32,409 nucleotides of DNA from Candidatus Anaerotignum merdipullorum (GTDB lineage Bacteria > Bacillota > Clostridia > Lachnospirales > Anaerotignaceae), in the NCBI GenBank assembly GCA_019115165.1, contig DXEB01000006.1, forward strand, positions 1 through 32,409, read 5' to 3'. The position numbers and the translations under genes were made by a program. The number at the start of each line of letters is the position of its first letter. Positions within the stretch are counted from its first letter, which is position 1. Below the pieces are notes generated by a model. It did no database searches, was not told the DNA's origin, and worked only from the letters and a program-made list of their open reading frames with translations. This document shows positions 1 through 7,178 of the stretch, in pieces.

Positions 1-120
1 TGGCATGGCGCTGCCAAAGACAGTTGGTTTCAGCATCTAGCCATCGAAGTACCTGCTGATGGCGCTTCCAGCGAATGGTTAGAAGCTGTCGATTCTGCCG
101 CATATGAACAATTGAAATAA
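1..120 (+). CDS. Cupin-domain protein, C-terminal end (partial)
   Basis: The first 39 codons of the window are open in frame 1 and end at TAA (118-120). The peptide begins WHGAAKDSWFQHLAIEVP and ends with a WLEAV...YEQLK segment. From memory this matches the C-terminus of small cupin proteins that occur alone or fused to carboxymuconolactone decarboxylase-like domains, where the HWHGA motif carries a metal ligand and is followed by DSWF-HLAIEVPG and EWLE. These proteins are usually redox or small-molecule enzymes of unsettled substrate. The start and most of the protein lie outside the window, so whether a decarboxylase-like domain is attached cannot be told. A strong terminator follows 27 bases after the stop. 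Confidence 0.7.
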   Translation, partial: WHGAAKDSWFQHLAIEVPADGASSEWLEAVDSAAYEQLK

Positions 121-147
121 TCAGCTCGATACATAAGCCCCGTCTGC

Positions 148-200
148 ATCAACAGTAGTCAAAAGAACATTCTCCTTTTGACTGCTGTTGATCCATTTTT
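148..200 (+). terminator. Rho-independent terminator after the cupin gene
   Basis: An 18-bp inverted repeat (148-165 with 175-192, one G-T wobble) encloses a 9-base loop and is followed by CCATTTTT. It closes the transcription unit entering from the left edge. Confidence 0.85.
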
Positions 201-735
201 CTTAAAGCTCTTCTGCAATTCATGATAAAACCCTTTTCCCTAACCTCTAATTGATTTCAGAACCCTCAAAATATGTACACAGGAATTTTTTTCAAACGGT
301 AAAATAGCGCAACAAAAGACTCCACCAAAAGAAGCGGAGTCATTCTGCCCGTTTTCAAAAAAGCGACCATTTCTTCTGCAGATGCATTCTTCTCTGTTGT
401 GCACTGCATATTTGTTTCGGTCCTTTTCGTTTTTCTATTCGAAATCCCATTGCATCCATCTATAAAATATCTCATTGAACTATTTTCATTTATCGTCTAC
501 ATTGATGCATTCCATTCCTCATACCAATGCTTTCTCTCCTGAACTATGTCATGAATATAAAACAATAACATTTATACAAGGTTTCGTATTTTGCAAACGA
601 CCGCAGAGCCATCCAAACACCAATCCGCCCATTCTTTTCCATTTACAAAAGATTTATTCTGCAGCCATGCATGATTTTTTCCTATCATTTGTTTTTGTGC
701 AAAAAAACGGCAAAATTTGTACCAGTAAGTTCCTG
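201..735. other. Intergenic stretch without a recognisable gene
   Basis: AT-rich stretch between the cupin terminator and the spore-protein promoter. Open frames on both strands are short, lack good ribosome-binding sites and have no recognisable protein signature. The only local structure seen is a 6-bp hairpin (318-323 with 336-341), which on the minus strand is followed by TTTTG. It could be a weak terminator but has no clear gene to serve. Confidence 0.5.
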
Positions 736-764
736 TCATAAGATAGATACATTGTGTCATACTA
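736..764 (+). promoter_or_regulatory. Putative forespore sigma-G (or sigma-F) promoter
   Basis: TCATA (736-740), a 17-base spacer, then CATACTA (758-764). The known sigma-G pattern is about GNATR, 17-18 bases, CATNNTA, so the -10 element fits fully and the -35 in four of five positions. It lies 46 bases before the spore-protein start, as expected for a forespore-specific ssp gene. Confidence 0.65.
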
Positions 765-810
765 AGATTGCAACACCAAACAACAGTTTTTTTGAAGGAG
801 GTTTGAAACC

Positions 811-1032
811 ATGAGCAACACATCTTCTACAAGCAATAAAGTAAACGTACCTGAGGCAAGAGCCGCTTTGGAACAGTTCAAATATGAAGTGGCAAACGAA
901 ATCGGTGTGCCTCTGAAAAAAGGCTACAACGGCGACCTGACATCCGCTCAGAACGGTTATGTTGGCGGCTATATGGTGAAAAAAATGATCGAAGCTCAGG
1001 AAAAAATGATGGCAGAAAAGACAAACGGCTAA
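811..1032 (+). CDS. Alpha/beta-type small acid-soluble spore protein (SASP)
   Basis: This 73-aa protein belongs to the alpha/beta SASP family, which coats and protects DNA in the dormant spore core. It carries the family's two conserved blocks: ALEQFKYEVANEIGV (about residues 20-34), containing the site cut by the germination protease GPR, and the GYNGDLTSAQNGYVGGYMVKKM block (about 38-59). The length is typical. An AAGGAGG ribosome-binding site lies 9 bases before the ATG. The upstream CATACTA element indicates forespore-specific transcription, and a terminator follows. The gene is monocistronic. It is direct evidence that the lineage sporulates or did so recently. Which paralogue it corresponds to (SspA, B, C or D) cannot be decided from one sequence. 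Confidence 0.95.
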   Translation: MSNTSSTSNKVNVPEARAALEQFKYEVANEIGVPLKKGYNGDLTSAQNGYVGGYMVKKMIEAQEKMMAEKTNG

Positions 1033-1061
1033 TCTGACCAATTTTACAATTTTTCCCAAGC

Positions 1062-1130
1062 GCCCCTTTCGATTTGGTCTTATGATGGGTCAATTCCCTG
1101 TTGTGCGACCTGCGCGAAAGGGGCTTTTTT
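1062..1130 (+). terminator. Terminator of the SASP gene with a long structured loop
   Basis: GCCCCTTTCG (1062-1071) pairs perfectly with CGAAAGGGGC (1115-1124), followed by TTTTTT. The 43-base loop can itself pair (GGTC 1076-1079 with GACC 1107-1110, and GGG with CCC inside), giving a long jointed stem. Confidence 0.8.
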
Positions 1131-1134
1131 ACTG

Positions 1135-1302
1135 TCAAAATCGGCTGATTCGGATCAGCCATATCCCACAGCAAATCAATGCGGTTGCCACCAAAAAAAT
1201 ACAACTCGGCAACAAAATTGCCAAAAACATCCCAATCCCTAGAGATAATAAAATCATACCGCACACCTGTTTTCTCCAATCATTATGACATCGTCTCCGC
1301 AT
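1135..1302 (-). CDS. Small membrane protein of 55 aa, unknown function
   Basis: ATG at 1302-1300 is preceded on the minus strand by AGAAGGAGGTG with a 5-6 base gap, one of the best ribosome-binding sites in the window, and the frame runs to TGA at 1135. The product has a basic, Cys-containing N-terminus (MRRRCHNDWRKQVCG) followed by two hydrophobic stretches (about residues 16-31 and 35-50) with a Pro-Ser-Cys turn between them, and ends IRISRF. It is likely a two-helix hairpin in the membrane. The layout resembles short uncharacterised proteins I recall from spore-forming Clostridia, but I cannot name a family. It converges on the SASP gene, and its stop lies 4 bases beyond that gene's terminator. 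No convincing promoter was found; the interrupted cupin gene lies just upstream. Confidence 0.7.
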   Translation of the reverse strand: MRRRCHNDWRKQVCGMILLSLGIGMFLAILLPSCIFLVATALICCGIWLIRISRF

Positions 1303-1397
1303 GGCTGCACCTCCTTCTGTTTATTTTATGCAGCCATTTTCCGTTTGTTTCAGGCATCCTTCGCTCATCTTCTGCTTCCTGACAGATATGCCCGCGC

Positions 1398-1727
1398 TTA
1401 TCGCTCTGCTACCACCGTAAACAATACCAAGTCCTACCTTCCTGTATTTTGAATCTCATGTGTCGAACCTACTGGACAAATATGGCAAATGCCTTCAGAC
1501 AAAGGTTCCGCCACGCCATCGCAAATCGCCATACCTGTTCCCTGACAGACAAAATTGATTTCCATGCTGGTTCGATGCGTATGCCGCCCGATAGAGGTGC
1601 CTACAGGCATTCTGCTAATCATCGCTTTCCAATCCCTGCCGCTTACCATTTTCGCAAATACTGTTCCGTGTCCCTGATTCAAATGCGGGATACCGATTTC
1701 TTCTTTCTGCTTCCACTGAATCAACAT
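1398..1727 (-). pseudogene. Small single-domain cupin, interrupted by in-frame TAG
   Basis: The ATG (1727) has a GAGG site 8 bases upstream. The frame is open for 97 codons to TAG (1434-1436), continues in the same frame for 11 more codons (DLVLFTVVAER), and ends at TAA (1398-1400). The open part is a compact cupin: the motif G-R-H-T-H-R-T-S-M-E-I with a following G gives the His, His and Glu metal ligands, and CPVGSTHEIQNTG forms the second motif. In related small cupins the text after QNTG runs on as an acidic residue then DLVLF-type strand, so the TAG sits where a Glu codon (GAG) would be expected; a single G-to-T change explains it. The truncated protein lacks the last beta strand. It lies downstream of thiN beyond that gene's terminator. 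Substrate unknown. Confidence 0.75.
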
Positions 1728-1749
1728 TTTCCCGACCTCTTTTCTACGT

Positions 1750-1785
1750 AAAAAACATGGACTGCGGCTGCATATCCATGTTTTT
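1750..1785 (-). terminator. Terminator downstream of thiN (possibly bidirectional)
   Basis: AAAAACATGGA pairs with TCCATGTTTTT across a 13-base loop. Runs of A and T flank both sides, so it can work in either direction. It begins 3 bases beyond the thiN stop and should end the rsmB-to-thiN unit. Confidence 0.85.
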
Positions 1786-1788
1786 CTC

Positions 1789-2427
1789 TTAATCTCTTGT
1801 CTGCATCACAAATAAATATCCGTCTGCAATGGTTACAGTTGCCGTATCCGACAACATGACATTGCTCACCGCAATGAGCGCATCATCCATTGCCAAATCA
1901 TAATGCACCAGCGGATATTCCAGACCTTCTAATGTTACTCCTCGCACAACCATACTCAACGGAATGATAGAAACCAAATCTCCCGCCTTTCCATGCAGCG
2001 TGGTTGCATGATCAATCAATTCTACTCGATTCTTCTCATTCACCAATACTGCTTTTACACCTTGCTTTAAAAGATATAGCAGCAGATGTGCGTTGGCAAG
2101 GGTATGATCCAGTCGGTCACCGATGCCACCCAATAAAATTAACTCTGTTGCTCCCAGCTCCAGCGCCAATAACATTCCCAACTGCATATCCGTTTCATTT
2201 TTATGCGTCGGTACCTGCCGCATTACAATGCCTTGGCGGCGATATTCTTCCAATATTTCCGGCGGTGCCGAGTCAAAATCTCCGACAATGTACTGTGGTT
2301 GAATCCCCAGAGCCTTCGTATGGCGTACCCCACCATCACAACAGATTATGATATCCGCATCCTGTAAATATGCATGGCAAAATGTATAATCTCCGATATC
2401 CGCGCCTGCAAACAACACCGCTTTCAT
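1789..2427 (-). CDS. thiN: Thiamine pyrophosphokinase
   Basis: Transfers pyrophosphate from ATP to thiamine, giving the cofactor thiamine diphosphate. The 212-aa length fits the bacterial ThiN family. Motifs seen are CDGG (about residues 30-33), GDFDS (49-53), the acidic N-E-T-D-M-Q segment (77-82) and GGIGDRLDHTLAN (about 100-112), which together make the nucleotide- and metal-binding face of the N-terminal domain; the C-terminal half is the beta-rich thiamine-binding domain. The start ATG overlaps the rpe stop as ATGA, indicating translational coupling. It is the last gene of the unit, directly before a terminator. The rpe-thiN pair is also found in Bacillus. Confidence 0.95.
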   Translation of the reverse strand: MKAVLFAGADIGDYTFCHAYLQDADIIICCDGGVRHTKALGIQPQYIVGDFDSAPPEILEEYRRQGIVMRQVPTHKNETDMQLGMLLALELGATELILLGGIGDRLDHTLANAHLLLYLLKQGVKAVLVNEKNRVELIDHATTLHGKAGDLVSIIPLSMVVRGVTLEGLEYPLVHYDLAMDDALIAVSNVMLSDTATVTIADGYLFVMQTRD

Positions 2428-3095
2428 CTTACTTCATACTCCTTCAAAATATTCAGAAATGCCTTTGCTGCCCCGGCGATGTCCTCTTTTCCAAATACTG
2501 CAGACCCTGCCACAATCACATTCGCCCCCGCATCCAGCACTTCTCTGACATTCTCCAGTGTAATACCACCATCTACCTGTATGTCATAGCTGAAACTGCA
2601 TTCTGCTTTCCATTTCGCCAATGTACGAATTTTGGATAATTGCTCTGCCATAAATTTCTGTCCGCCAAATCCCGGCTCTACTGTCATCACCAATACCATA
2701 TCCACATCCTGCAAATAAGGGCGGATCACTTCTGCCGGTGTATTCGGTTTAACGGTAATACCAACTTTGGCACCGCTTTCTTTGATTTTCGCAATACATC
2801 CAACCGGATCTTTCGTTGCCTCTACATGGAAATTGATGATATCCGCGCCCGCTTTGCGAAACTGGTCTATATAACGCTCCGGATCCACAATCATCAAATG
2901 TGCGTCAAATACCATGTTACTTGTCTTCCGGATTCCTTGAATCACAGGAATACCAAAAGAAATATTTGGTACAAACACCCCATCCATCACATCCAGATGA
3001 ATATAAGGAACGCCAGCGTCCTCTATGATTTTCAGCTGCTCCCCCACTTTGGTAAAATCAATCGACAGCATGGACGGGGACAAATAATTTGTCAT
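2424..3095 (-). CDS. rpe: Ribulose-phosphate 3-epimerase
   Basis: Interconverts ribulose 5-phosphate and xylulose 5-phosphate in the pentose phosphate pathway. The 223-aa TIM barrel has the expected metal and catalytic residues: H33 and D35 in YIHLDVMDG, H66 in DAHLM, and D175 in VDGGI; the phosphate-binding GFGGQKF loop is at about 142-148. The start chosen is the ATG at 3095 (MTNYLSPSML), because it matches the family N-terminus and has GGAG about 9 bases upstream, inside the end of rsgA; an in-frame codon further upstream would add 15 residues foreign to the family. The rsgA stop lies one base before this ATG, so the two are tightly coupled. Confidence 0.95.
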   Translation of the reverse strand: MTNYLSPSMLSIDFTKVGEQLKIIEDAGVPYIHLDVMDGVFVPNISFGIPVIQGIRKTSNMVFDAHLMIVDPERYIDQFRKAGADIINFHVEATKDPVGCIAKIKESGAKVGITVKPNTPAEVIRPYLQDVDMVLVMTVEPGFGGQKFMAEQLSKIRTLAKWKAECSFSYDIQVDGGITLENVREVLDAGANVIVAGSAVFGKEDIAGAAKAFLNILKEYEVR

Positions 3096-3096
3096 A

Positions 3097-3972
3097 TCAG
3101 TTTCTCCTCTCTTCTTCCAGTTCTTCATACAGCGCCACATACCGCCGATATCTTCGGCTGTCGATGGCTTTACCGATTTGCGCTTTCACTGCACAATCCG
3201 GCTCATTGATATGCATGCATCCATGATAATAACAGGCATGGACATAAGGTTGAAATTCCCGAAAATAGTATTGCAGTTTTTCTGCTGGAATATGATTCAG
3301 ATACAGCGATGTAAAGCCAGGTGAATCTACTACGTAGCTTTTATTTGTCATCTGAATCAGTTCTGCATGGCGGGTGGTGTGCCGCCCCCGCTGGATCTTT
3401 TCACTAATTTCTCCTGTATGCAGCTCCACGCCCGGAAATGCCGCATTGATTAGGCTGCTTTTTCCCACACCGGAAGGTCCAGCAAACACAGAAATTTTAT
3501 GTTCCAATACCTTTCGCAGTTCCGCAATTCCTTCTTTCTTTTCTGCACTGGTGCAAATGACAAGATATCCTGCCGCCCGATACAGAGCGGCAGCATCCTC
3601 GTATTTTTTTTGTTTGTCACGATCAATTTTATTGATGACAATCACAATATCCAATTCTTGTTCTTCTGCCAGCAATAAAAACCGATCCAATAACTCTAAA
3701 TTCATATTGGGGCTTTTCGCAGCAAATACAATCACTGCCTGATCCACATTTGCCACCCGCGGACGAATCAATTCATTGCGCCGCTGCAAAATCACATCCA
3801 AACTGCCTTTCCGCTTTTCTTCGTCCAATACCGATATTTGTACAAAATCTCCTACTGTTGGGCGAATCCCTTCCTTACGGAAAATGCCTCTGGCACGGCA
3901 TTCATATACACCGTTTTTGGTATCTACATAATAAAATCCGCCAATTCCCTTTAGAATCACGCCATCTAACAT
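3097..3972 (-). CDS. rsgA: Small-ribosomal-subunit assembly GTPase RsgA
   Basis: A circularly permuted GTPase that checks late maturation of the 30S subunit. The 291-aa protein has an N-terminal OB fold (about residues 1-65), then permuted GTPase motifs in the order NKID (114-117), GPSGVGKS (165-172) and DSPG (216-219), then a zinc knuckle with C247, C252, H254 and C260. The ATG at 3972 was chosen over an in-frame GTG at 3981 because MLDGVILKGIGGFYYV aligns position for position with the Bacillus protein and AAGGTGA lies 6 bases before it. It sits directly after prkC. In Bacillus RsgA is reported to be a substrate of PrkC-type kinases, so their neighbourhood may be functional. Confidence 0.95.
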   Translation of the reverse strand: MLDGVILKGIGGFYYVDTKNGVYECRARGIFRKEGIRPTVGDFVQISVLDEEKRKGSLDVILQRRNELIRPRVANVDQAVIVFAAKSPNMNLELLDRFLLLAEEQELDIVIVINKIDRDKQKKYEDAAALYRAAGYLVICTSAEKKEGIAELRKVLEHKISVFAGPSGVGKSSLINAAFPGVELHTGEISEKIQRGRHTTRHAELIQMTNKSYVVDSPGFTSLYLNHIPAEKLQYYFREFQPYVHACYYHGCMHINEPDCAVKAQIGKAIDSRRYRRYVALYEELEEERRN

Positions 3973-3982
3973 CTCTTTCACC

Positions 3983-6397
3983 TTATTCCGAGAAATTCAC
4001 ACTTTCGGACAATCCTACAGCACCATCCAAATACCCTGTCACTGTACCGCTTCCCGTACCAGTCACCGCAATACTAAACGGAAAATCCGACAGATTTCTG
4101 GTTTCATCCAAAACTGTTTCCGTTCCATTTGCGTCCGTCTTTACCACTTGAACATGTACTGTATCTCCCGCTCCTGCAGGCGCCTGAATCGTAAAGTACT
4201 GTGTACCACTGGTTTGTGTGGTATCATCGGCATCTGCCGGCTCTCCGCTGCCACTTTGTCTGGGTGGTTCTTCTTCCTGCGATTGTTGCGCAGGTGGTCC
4301 GCTACTAACCACTAAATTCACAGTATTCCCATGCGGAACTTCTGTATTTGGTGCTATAGTCTGAGTAATCACCAGCCCTGCGGATACCGTATCGCTTTCA
4401 ATATAGGAAACATTGTTAACATGCAAACCAACTGCCTCCAGGCTGCGAATGGCGTCCGCTTCCGGATCACCCATCACATCTGGCACAATCACCGTTTCCT
4501 CGTCACTGCCTTTGCTAACTACCAATGTAATGGTGGTATTCGCATCAATGCTTGTACCTGCATTCGGACTCTGAGAAATCACATGCCCCGGTTCCACCTC
4601 ATCGCTTTCTTCATACTCAATCACCGGAGAGGTTCCCACCAGTCGAATGATGGCTTCTTTTGCCGCATTTTCTGATTGATTCATTACCGAAGGCATTTCC
4701 TGTTCTGTCAATCCCAGACTGATTTTCACACCAATCTTCGTATTTCTGGTAACCATGGTGCCTTCTTCCACTTCCTGCCAGATAACATAATCCCGATCAT
4801 AGTAACTGCTGTAGTCTTCCCCTTCCTGAACTAACTGGATGCCGCGTCTTTGGGCTTCTGCTTCCGCTTCGTCCAGTGGCATTCCCAGAAAGCTTGGCAC
4901 TTCAATATCTCTTTCTCCGCCGCCAAAACCATTGAAGCCGCCCAGCGCTCGCAATCCAATCGCACTGATCGCAATAATAATTACAATTGCCGTCACAATT
5001 GCCGCAGCAATAACCTTTCGCTCTGCGTTTCTGTCCCGGTCATTGTCATATTCCGCTTCCTTGCGGGGATTGCGCCGTTTTCGCTCTGGTCGTTTGCTTT
5101 TCTTTACTTCCTCTGCCGCCATATATTCCCCTTCATAATTGTCATCTTTGGAAATACGAAGCTTCTTTCCATATTTTTCAAAACTCACCAAAGGTTCCTG
5201 TGCCGCGCTTTTTTCCTCCTGCATGGATTCCTGTACTCTAGCGTCTGCTTTTGTCCGACGAATATACTCTAGCTCCTGCGGTTCTGCTTTGCGCGTCGTT
5301 TCTGCATCTATCTGTTCCAGCGTATCCACTGCCGATACATTTTGTACCAATGGATTTTCCATCATCTGATCTTGCTGTGTTTGTTGCCTCGGCTGTTCCG
5401 CTTCTCGCTGTGTTTTCCTTTCGGTATCTTCCTGTTTCCTCTTCTCCTGGGCTGCCCGCAGCTCCATTGCCGCCTCCGCCCGTCTGCTCATACGTACACC
5501 GGAGGCAACGGATACGCTTTCCTCTGGCTTTTGTGACTGCGTTTTCTTTTCCGCCGCAGCCGCTATGGTTGCATCTGTCCTTGCCTTTAGCAAATCTGCC
5601 AGCATCAAATCAATATTGGTATACCGCTCGTCCGATTTTTTCATCGTTGCTTTTTTGATAATCCCTTCCAACGACGGAGAACAATTGGGATTATACTGGC
5701 GGATATCCGGCAGTTCTTCATTGATATGTTTCAGCGCAATGGACACAGAATTATTTCCCTGAAAAGGAAGTACTCCAGTAATCATCTCAAACATGGTAAT
5801 TCCCAAGGAATAAATATCACTTTTTTCATCCACATATCCACCACGCGCCTGTTCCGGTGAAAAATAGTGTACTGACCCAGCTGCATTTGCTGTTGTCGTC
5901 ATCGTCGTCGCCCGAGCAGCACGTGCAATCCCAAAGTCTGTCACCTTCACCACACCGTCTGTTCCTACCAGAATATTCTGTGGCTTGATGTCTCTATGTA
6001 CAATATGCGCTTTATGCGCCTGAGAAAGCGCTGACGCAATCTGAATCGCCACATTGATGGTAGAACGGGAATCAAAAGGCGCTTTTTTCTTGATCGCCGT
6101 CTTCAGTGTATCACCATGGATATATTCCATGACAATATAATTGATCTCGCCATCTTCTCCCACATCATATACTCGAACAATATTGGGATGAGATAATCTG
6201 GCGGCAGAACAGGCTTCCGAACGGAATCGTTCAATAAATTCTTCATCGCCGATGAATTCCTCCCGCAAGACTTTGATTGTCACATATCGATCTAATTTCC
6301 GATCTTTCCCGCGGTATACCACCGCCATGCCGCCGGAACCGATTTTCTCTATAATTTCGTATCTGTCCCCAAGGACAGTGCCCGGATTCAATAACAT
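3983..6397 (-). CDS. prkC: PASTA-domain Ser/Thr protein kinase (PrkC/PknB/Stk family)
   Basis: Membrane-bound Hanks-type kinase that senses cell-wall fragments and regulates growth, division and, in Bacillus, spore germination. From the ATG at 6397 (AGGAGG 9 bases upstream; an earlier in-frame start at 6421 would overlap prpC and lacks a site) the protein has 804 aa. Seen in order: kinase domain about 13-270 with G-loop GSGGMA (20-25), K42, catalytic HRD (134-136) and DFG (154-156); a TT-rich activation loop; a long charged, Gln-rich linker (280-460); one membrane helix (462-481); three PASTA repeats (about 497-562, 564-630, 635-700); and a Ser/Thr/Gly-rich C-terminal extension (733-804) of the kind seen in clostridial homologues. 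Its cognate phosphatase gene lies immediately upstream. Confidence 0.96.
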   Translation of the reverse strand: MLLNPGTVLGDRYEIIEKIGSGGMAVVYRGKDRKLDRYVTIKVLREEFIGDEEFIERFRSEACSAARLSHPNIVRVYDVGEDGEINYIVMEYIHGDTLKTAIKKKAPFDSRSTINVAIQIASALSQAHKAHIVHRDIKPQNILVGTDGVVKVTDFGIARAARATTMTTTANAAGSVHYFSPEQARGGYVDEKSDIYSLGITMFEMITGVLPFQGNNSVSIALKHINEELPDIRQYNPNCSPSLEGIIKKATMKKSDERYTNIDLMLADLLKARTDATIAAAAEKKTQSQKPEESVSVASGVRMSRRAEAAMELRAAQEKRKQEDTERKTQREAEQPRQQTQQDQMMENPLVQNVSAVDTLEQIDAETTRKAEPQELEYIRRTKADARVQESMQEEKSAAQEPLVSFEKYGKKLRISKDDNYEGEYMAAEEVKKSKRPERKRRNPRKEAEYDNDRDRNAERKVIAAAIVTAIVIIIAISAIGLRALGGFNGFGGGERDIEVPSFLGMPLDEAEAEAQRRGIQLVQEGEDYSSYYDRDYVIWQEVEEGTMVTRNTKIGVKISLGLTEQEMPSVMNQSENAAKEAIIRLVGTSPVIEYEESDEVEPGHVISQSPNAGTSIDANTTITLVVSKGSDEETVIVPDVMGDPEADAIRSLEAVGLHVNNVSYIESDTVSAGLVITQTIAPNTEVPHGNTVNLVVSSGPPAQQSQEEEPPRQSGSGEPADADDTTQTSGTQYFTIQAPAGAGDTVHVQVVKTDANGTETVLDETRNLSDFPFSIAVTGTGSGTVTGYLDGAVGLSESVNFSE

Positions 6398-6410
6398 CAG
6401 TTGTTCCCTC

Positions 6411-7133
6411 CTAAATTTCAATTAAAATGAGAGATATATTGTCGTATCCGCCACGCAAATTAGCAGCTTCCACCAACAGCTTCGCCTTCTTTTTCACAGA
6501 CTGTTTCTGCCGCAGGATCTCCGTCAATTCTTCGTCGGAAAGCATTCCGGAAAGTCCGTCTGTACATAACAGAAGCAAATCTCCTTTTTGCACAGACACT
6601 ACTGTCATATCTGTTTCCACGGTATCTTTGATTCCTACTGCTCTGGTAATGATATTGCGCTTGGGATGCATTGCCGCTTCTTCTTTGGTAATGGTTCCCA
6701 TCTTCACCAACTCCATCACATAGGAATGATCGGTTGTCAGCAGCTGCAGTTCCCCTTTTTGCATCAAATATGCCCGGCTGTCACCTACATGAGCTACATA
6801 GGCGCGAGGCTGATCAATCACTGCTGCCACCATGGTTGTTCCCATTTCCGCAAATTCCAATGCGGAATTGGATTGATCAAAAACAGCTTTGTTCGCCGCC
6901 TGAAATGCCCCCGCCAGCAAGTCCGAAAGTTCCTGATCTTCGTGTTCTTCTTTCACATAGTCCAAAAAGGCGGCAATCGCACTCTGACTTGCCACTTCCC
7001 CTGCATTGCATCCGCCCATACCATCCGCTACAATATATAAATGCCTCAGCGGAGCGCCTTCCTCCGCCATATAGTACGCATCTTCATTATTTTTCCGACA
7101 CTTTCCAATGTCACTGATTCCGGCTGCTTTCAA
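6411..7133 (-). CDS. prpC: PP2C-type Ser/Thr phosphatase (PrpC/Stp)
   Basis: Metal-dependent phosphatase that reverses the action of PrkC. The 240-aa PPM fold shows NED (16-18), the metal-binding DGMGG (37-41), a central THVGDSRAY-type segment, LLCTDGLSG and C-terminal GGYDNIS. I chose a TTG start at 7131-7133 because AGGAGG lies 8 bases before it and MKAAGISDIG matches the family start; a GTG three codons earlier overlaps that same site and cannot use it. A TTG start suggests reduced translation relative to the kinase. It ends in TAG, so UAG is a working stop codon in this genome. prkC begins 13 bases downstream, the usual phosphatase-kinase pair. Confidence 0.95.
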   Translation of the reverse strand: MKAAGISDIGKCRKNNEDAYYMAEEGAPLRHLYIVADGMGGCNAGEVASQSAIAAFLDYVKEEHEDQELSDLLAGAFQAANKAVFDQSNSALEFAEMGTTMVAAVIDQPRAYVAHVGDSRAYLMQKGELQLLTTDHSYVMELVKMGTITKEEAAMHPKRNIITRAVGIKDTVETDMTVVSVQKGDLLLLCTDGLSGMLSDEELTEILRQKQSVKKKAKLLVEAANLRGGYDNISLILIEI

Positions 7134-7178
7134 TAAATCCACCTCCTAAACTTGCTCCAAAGCCGCATGTATTTCTTC

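Noticed and set aside
266-475. Minus-strand frame of 69 codons (or 47 from an inner ATG with AAAGGA upstream)
   Set aside because: The outer start has no ribosome-binding site, the inner one is poorly spaced (about 11 bases), and the peptide resembles no family I know. Left as unannotated intergenic sequence.
475-741. Plus-strand frame of 88 codons upstream of the SASP gene
   Set aside because: No ribosome-binding site, unusual His/Phe/Ser composition, and it runs into the sigma-G-like promoter.
878-1279. Minus-strand frame of 133 codons across the SASP gene
   Set aside because: Antisense shadow of the SASP gene and out-of-frame overlap with the better supported 55-codon gene.
1322-1348. 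Sigma-K-like element (AC, 16 bases, CATAAAATA) upstream of the 55-codon gene
   Set aside because: Sequence and spacing fit the pattern, but transcription would begin at the ribosome-binding site itself, leaving almost no leader.
1434-1436. UAG recoding (for example pyrrolysine) as the explanation of the cupin amber codon
   Set aside because: prpC and priA in the same window end naturally at TAG, so UAG works as a stop here; a point mutation or error is simpler.
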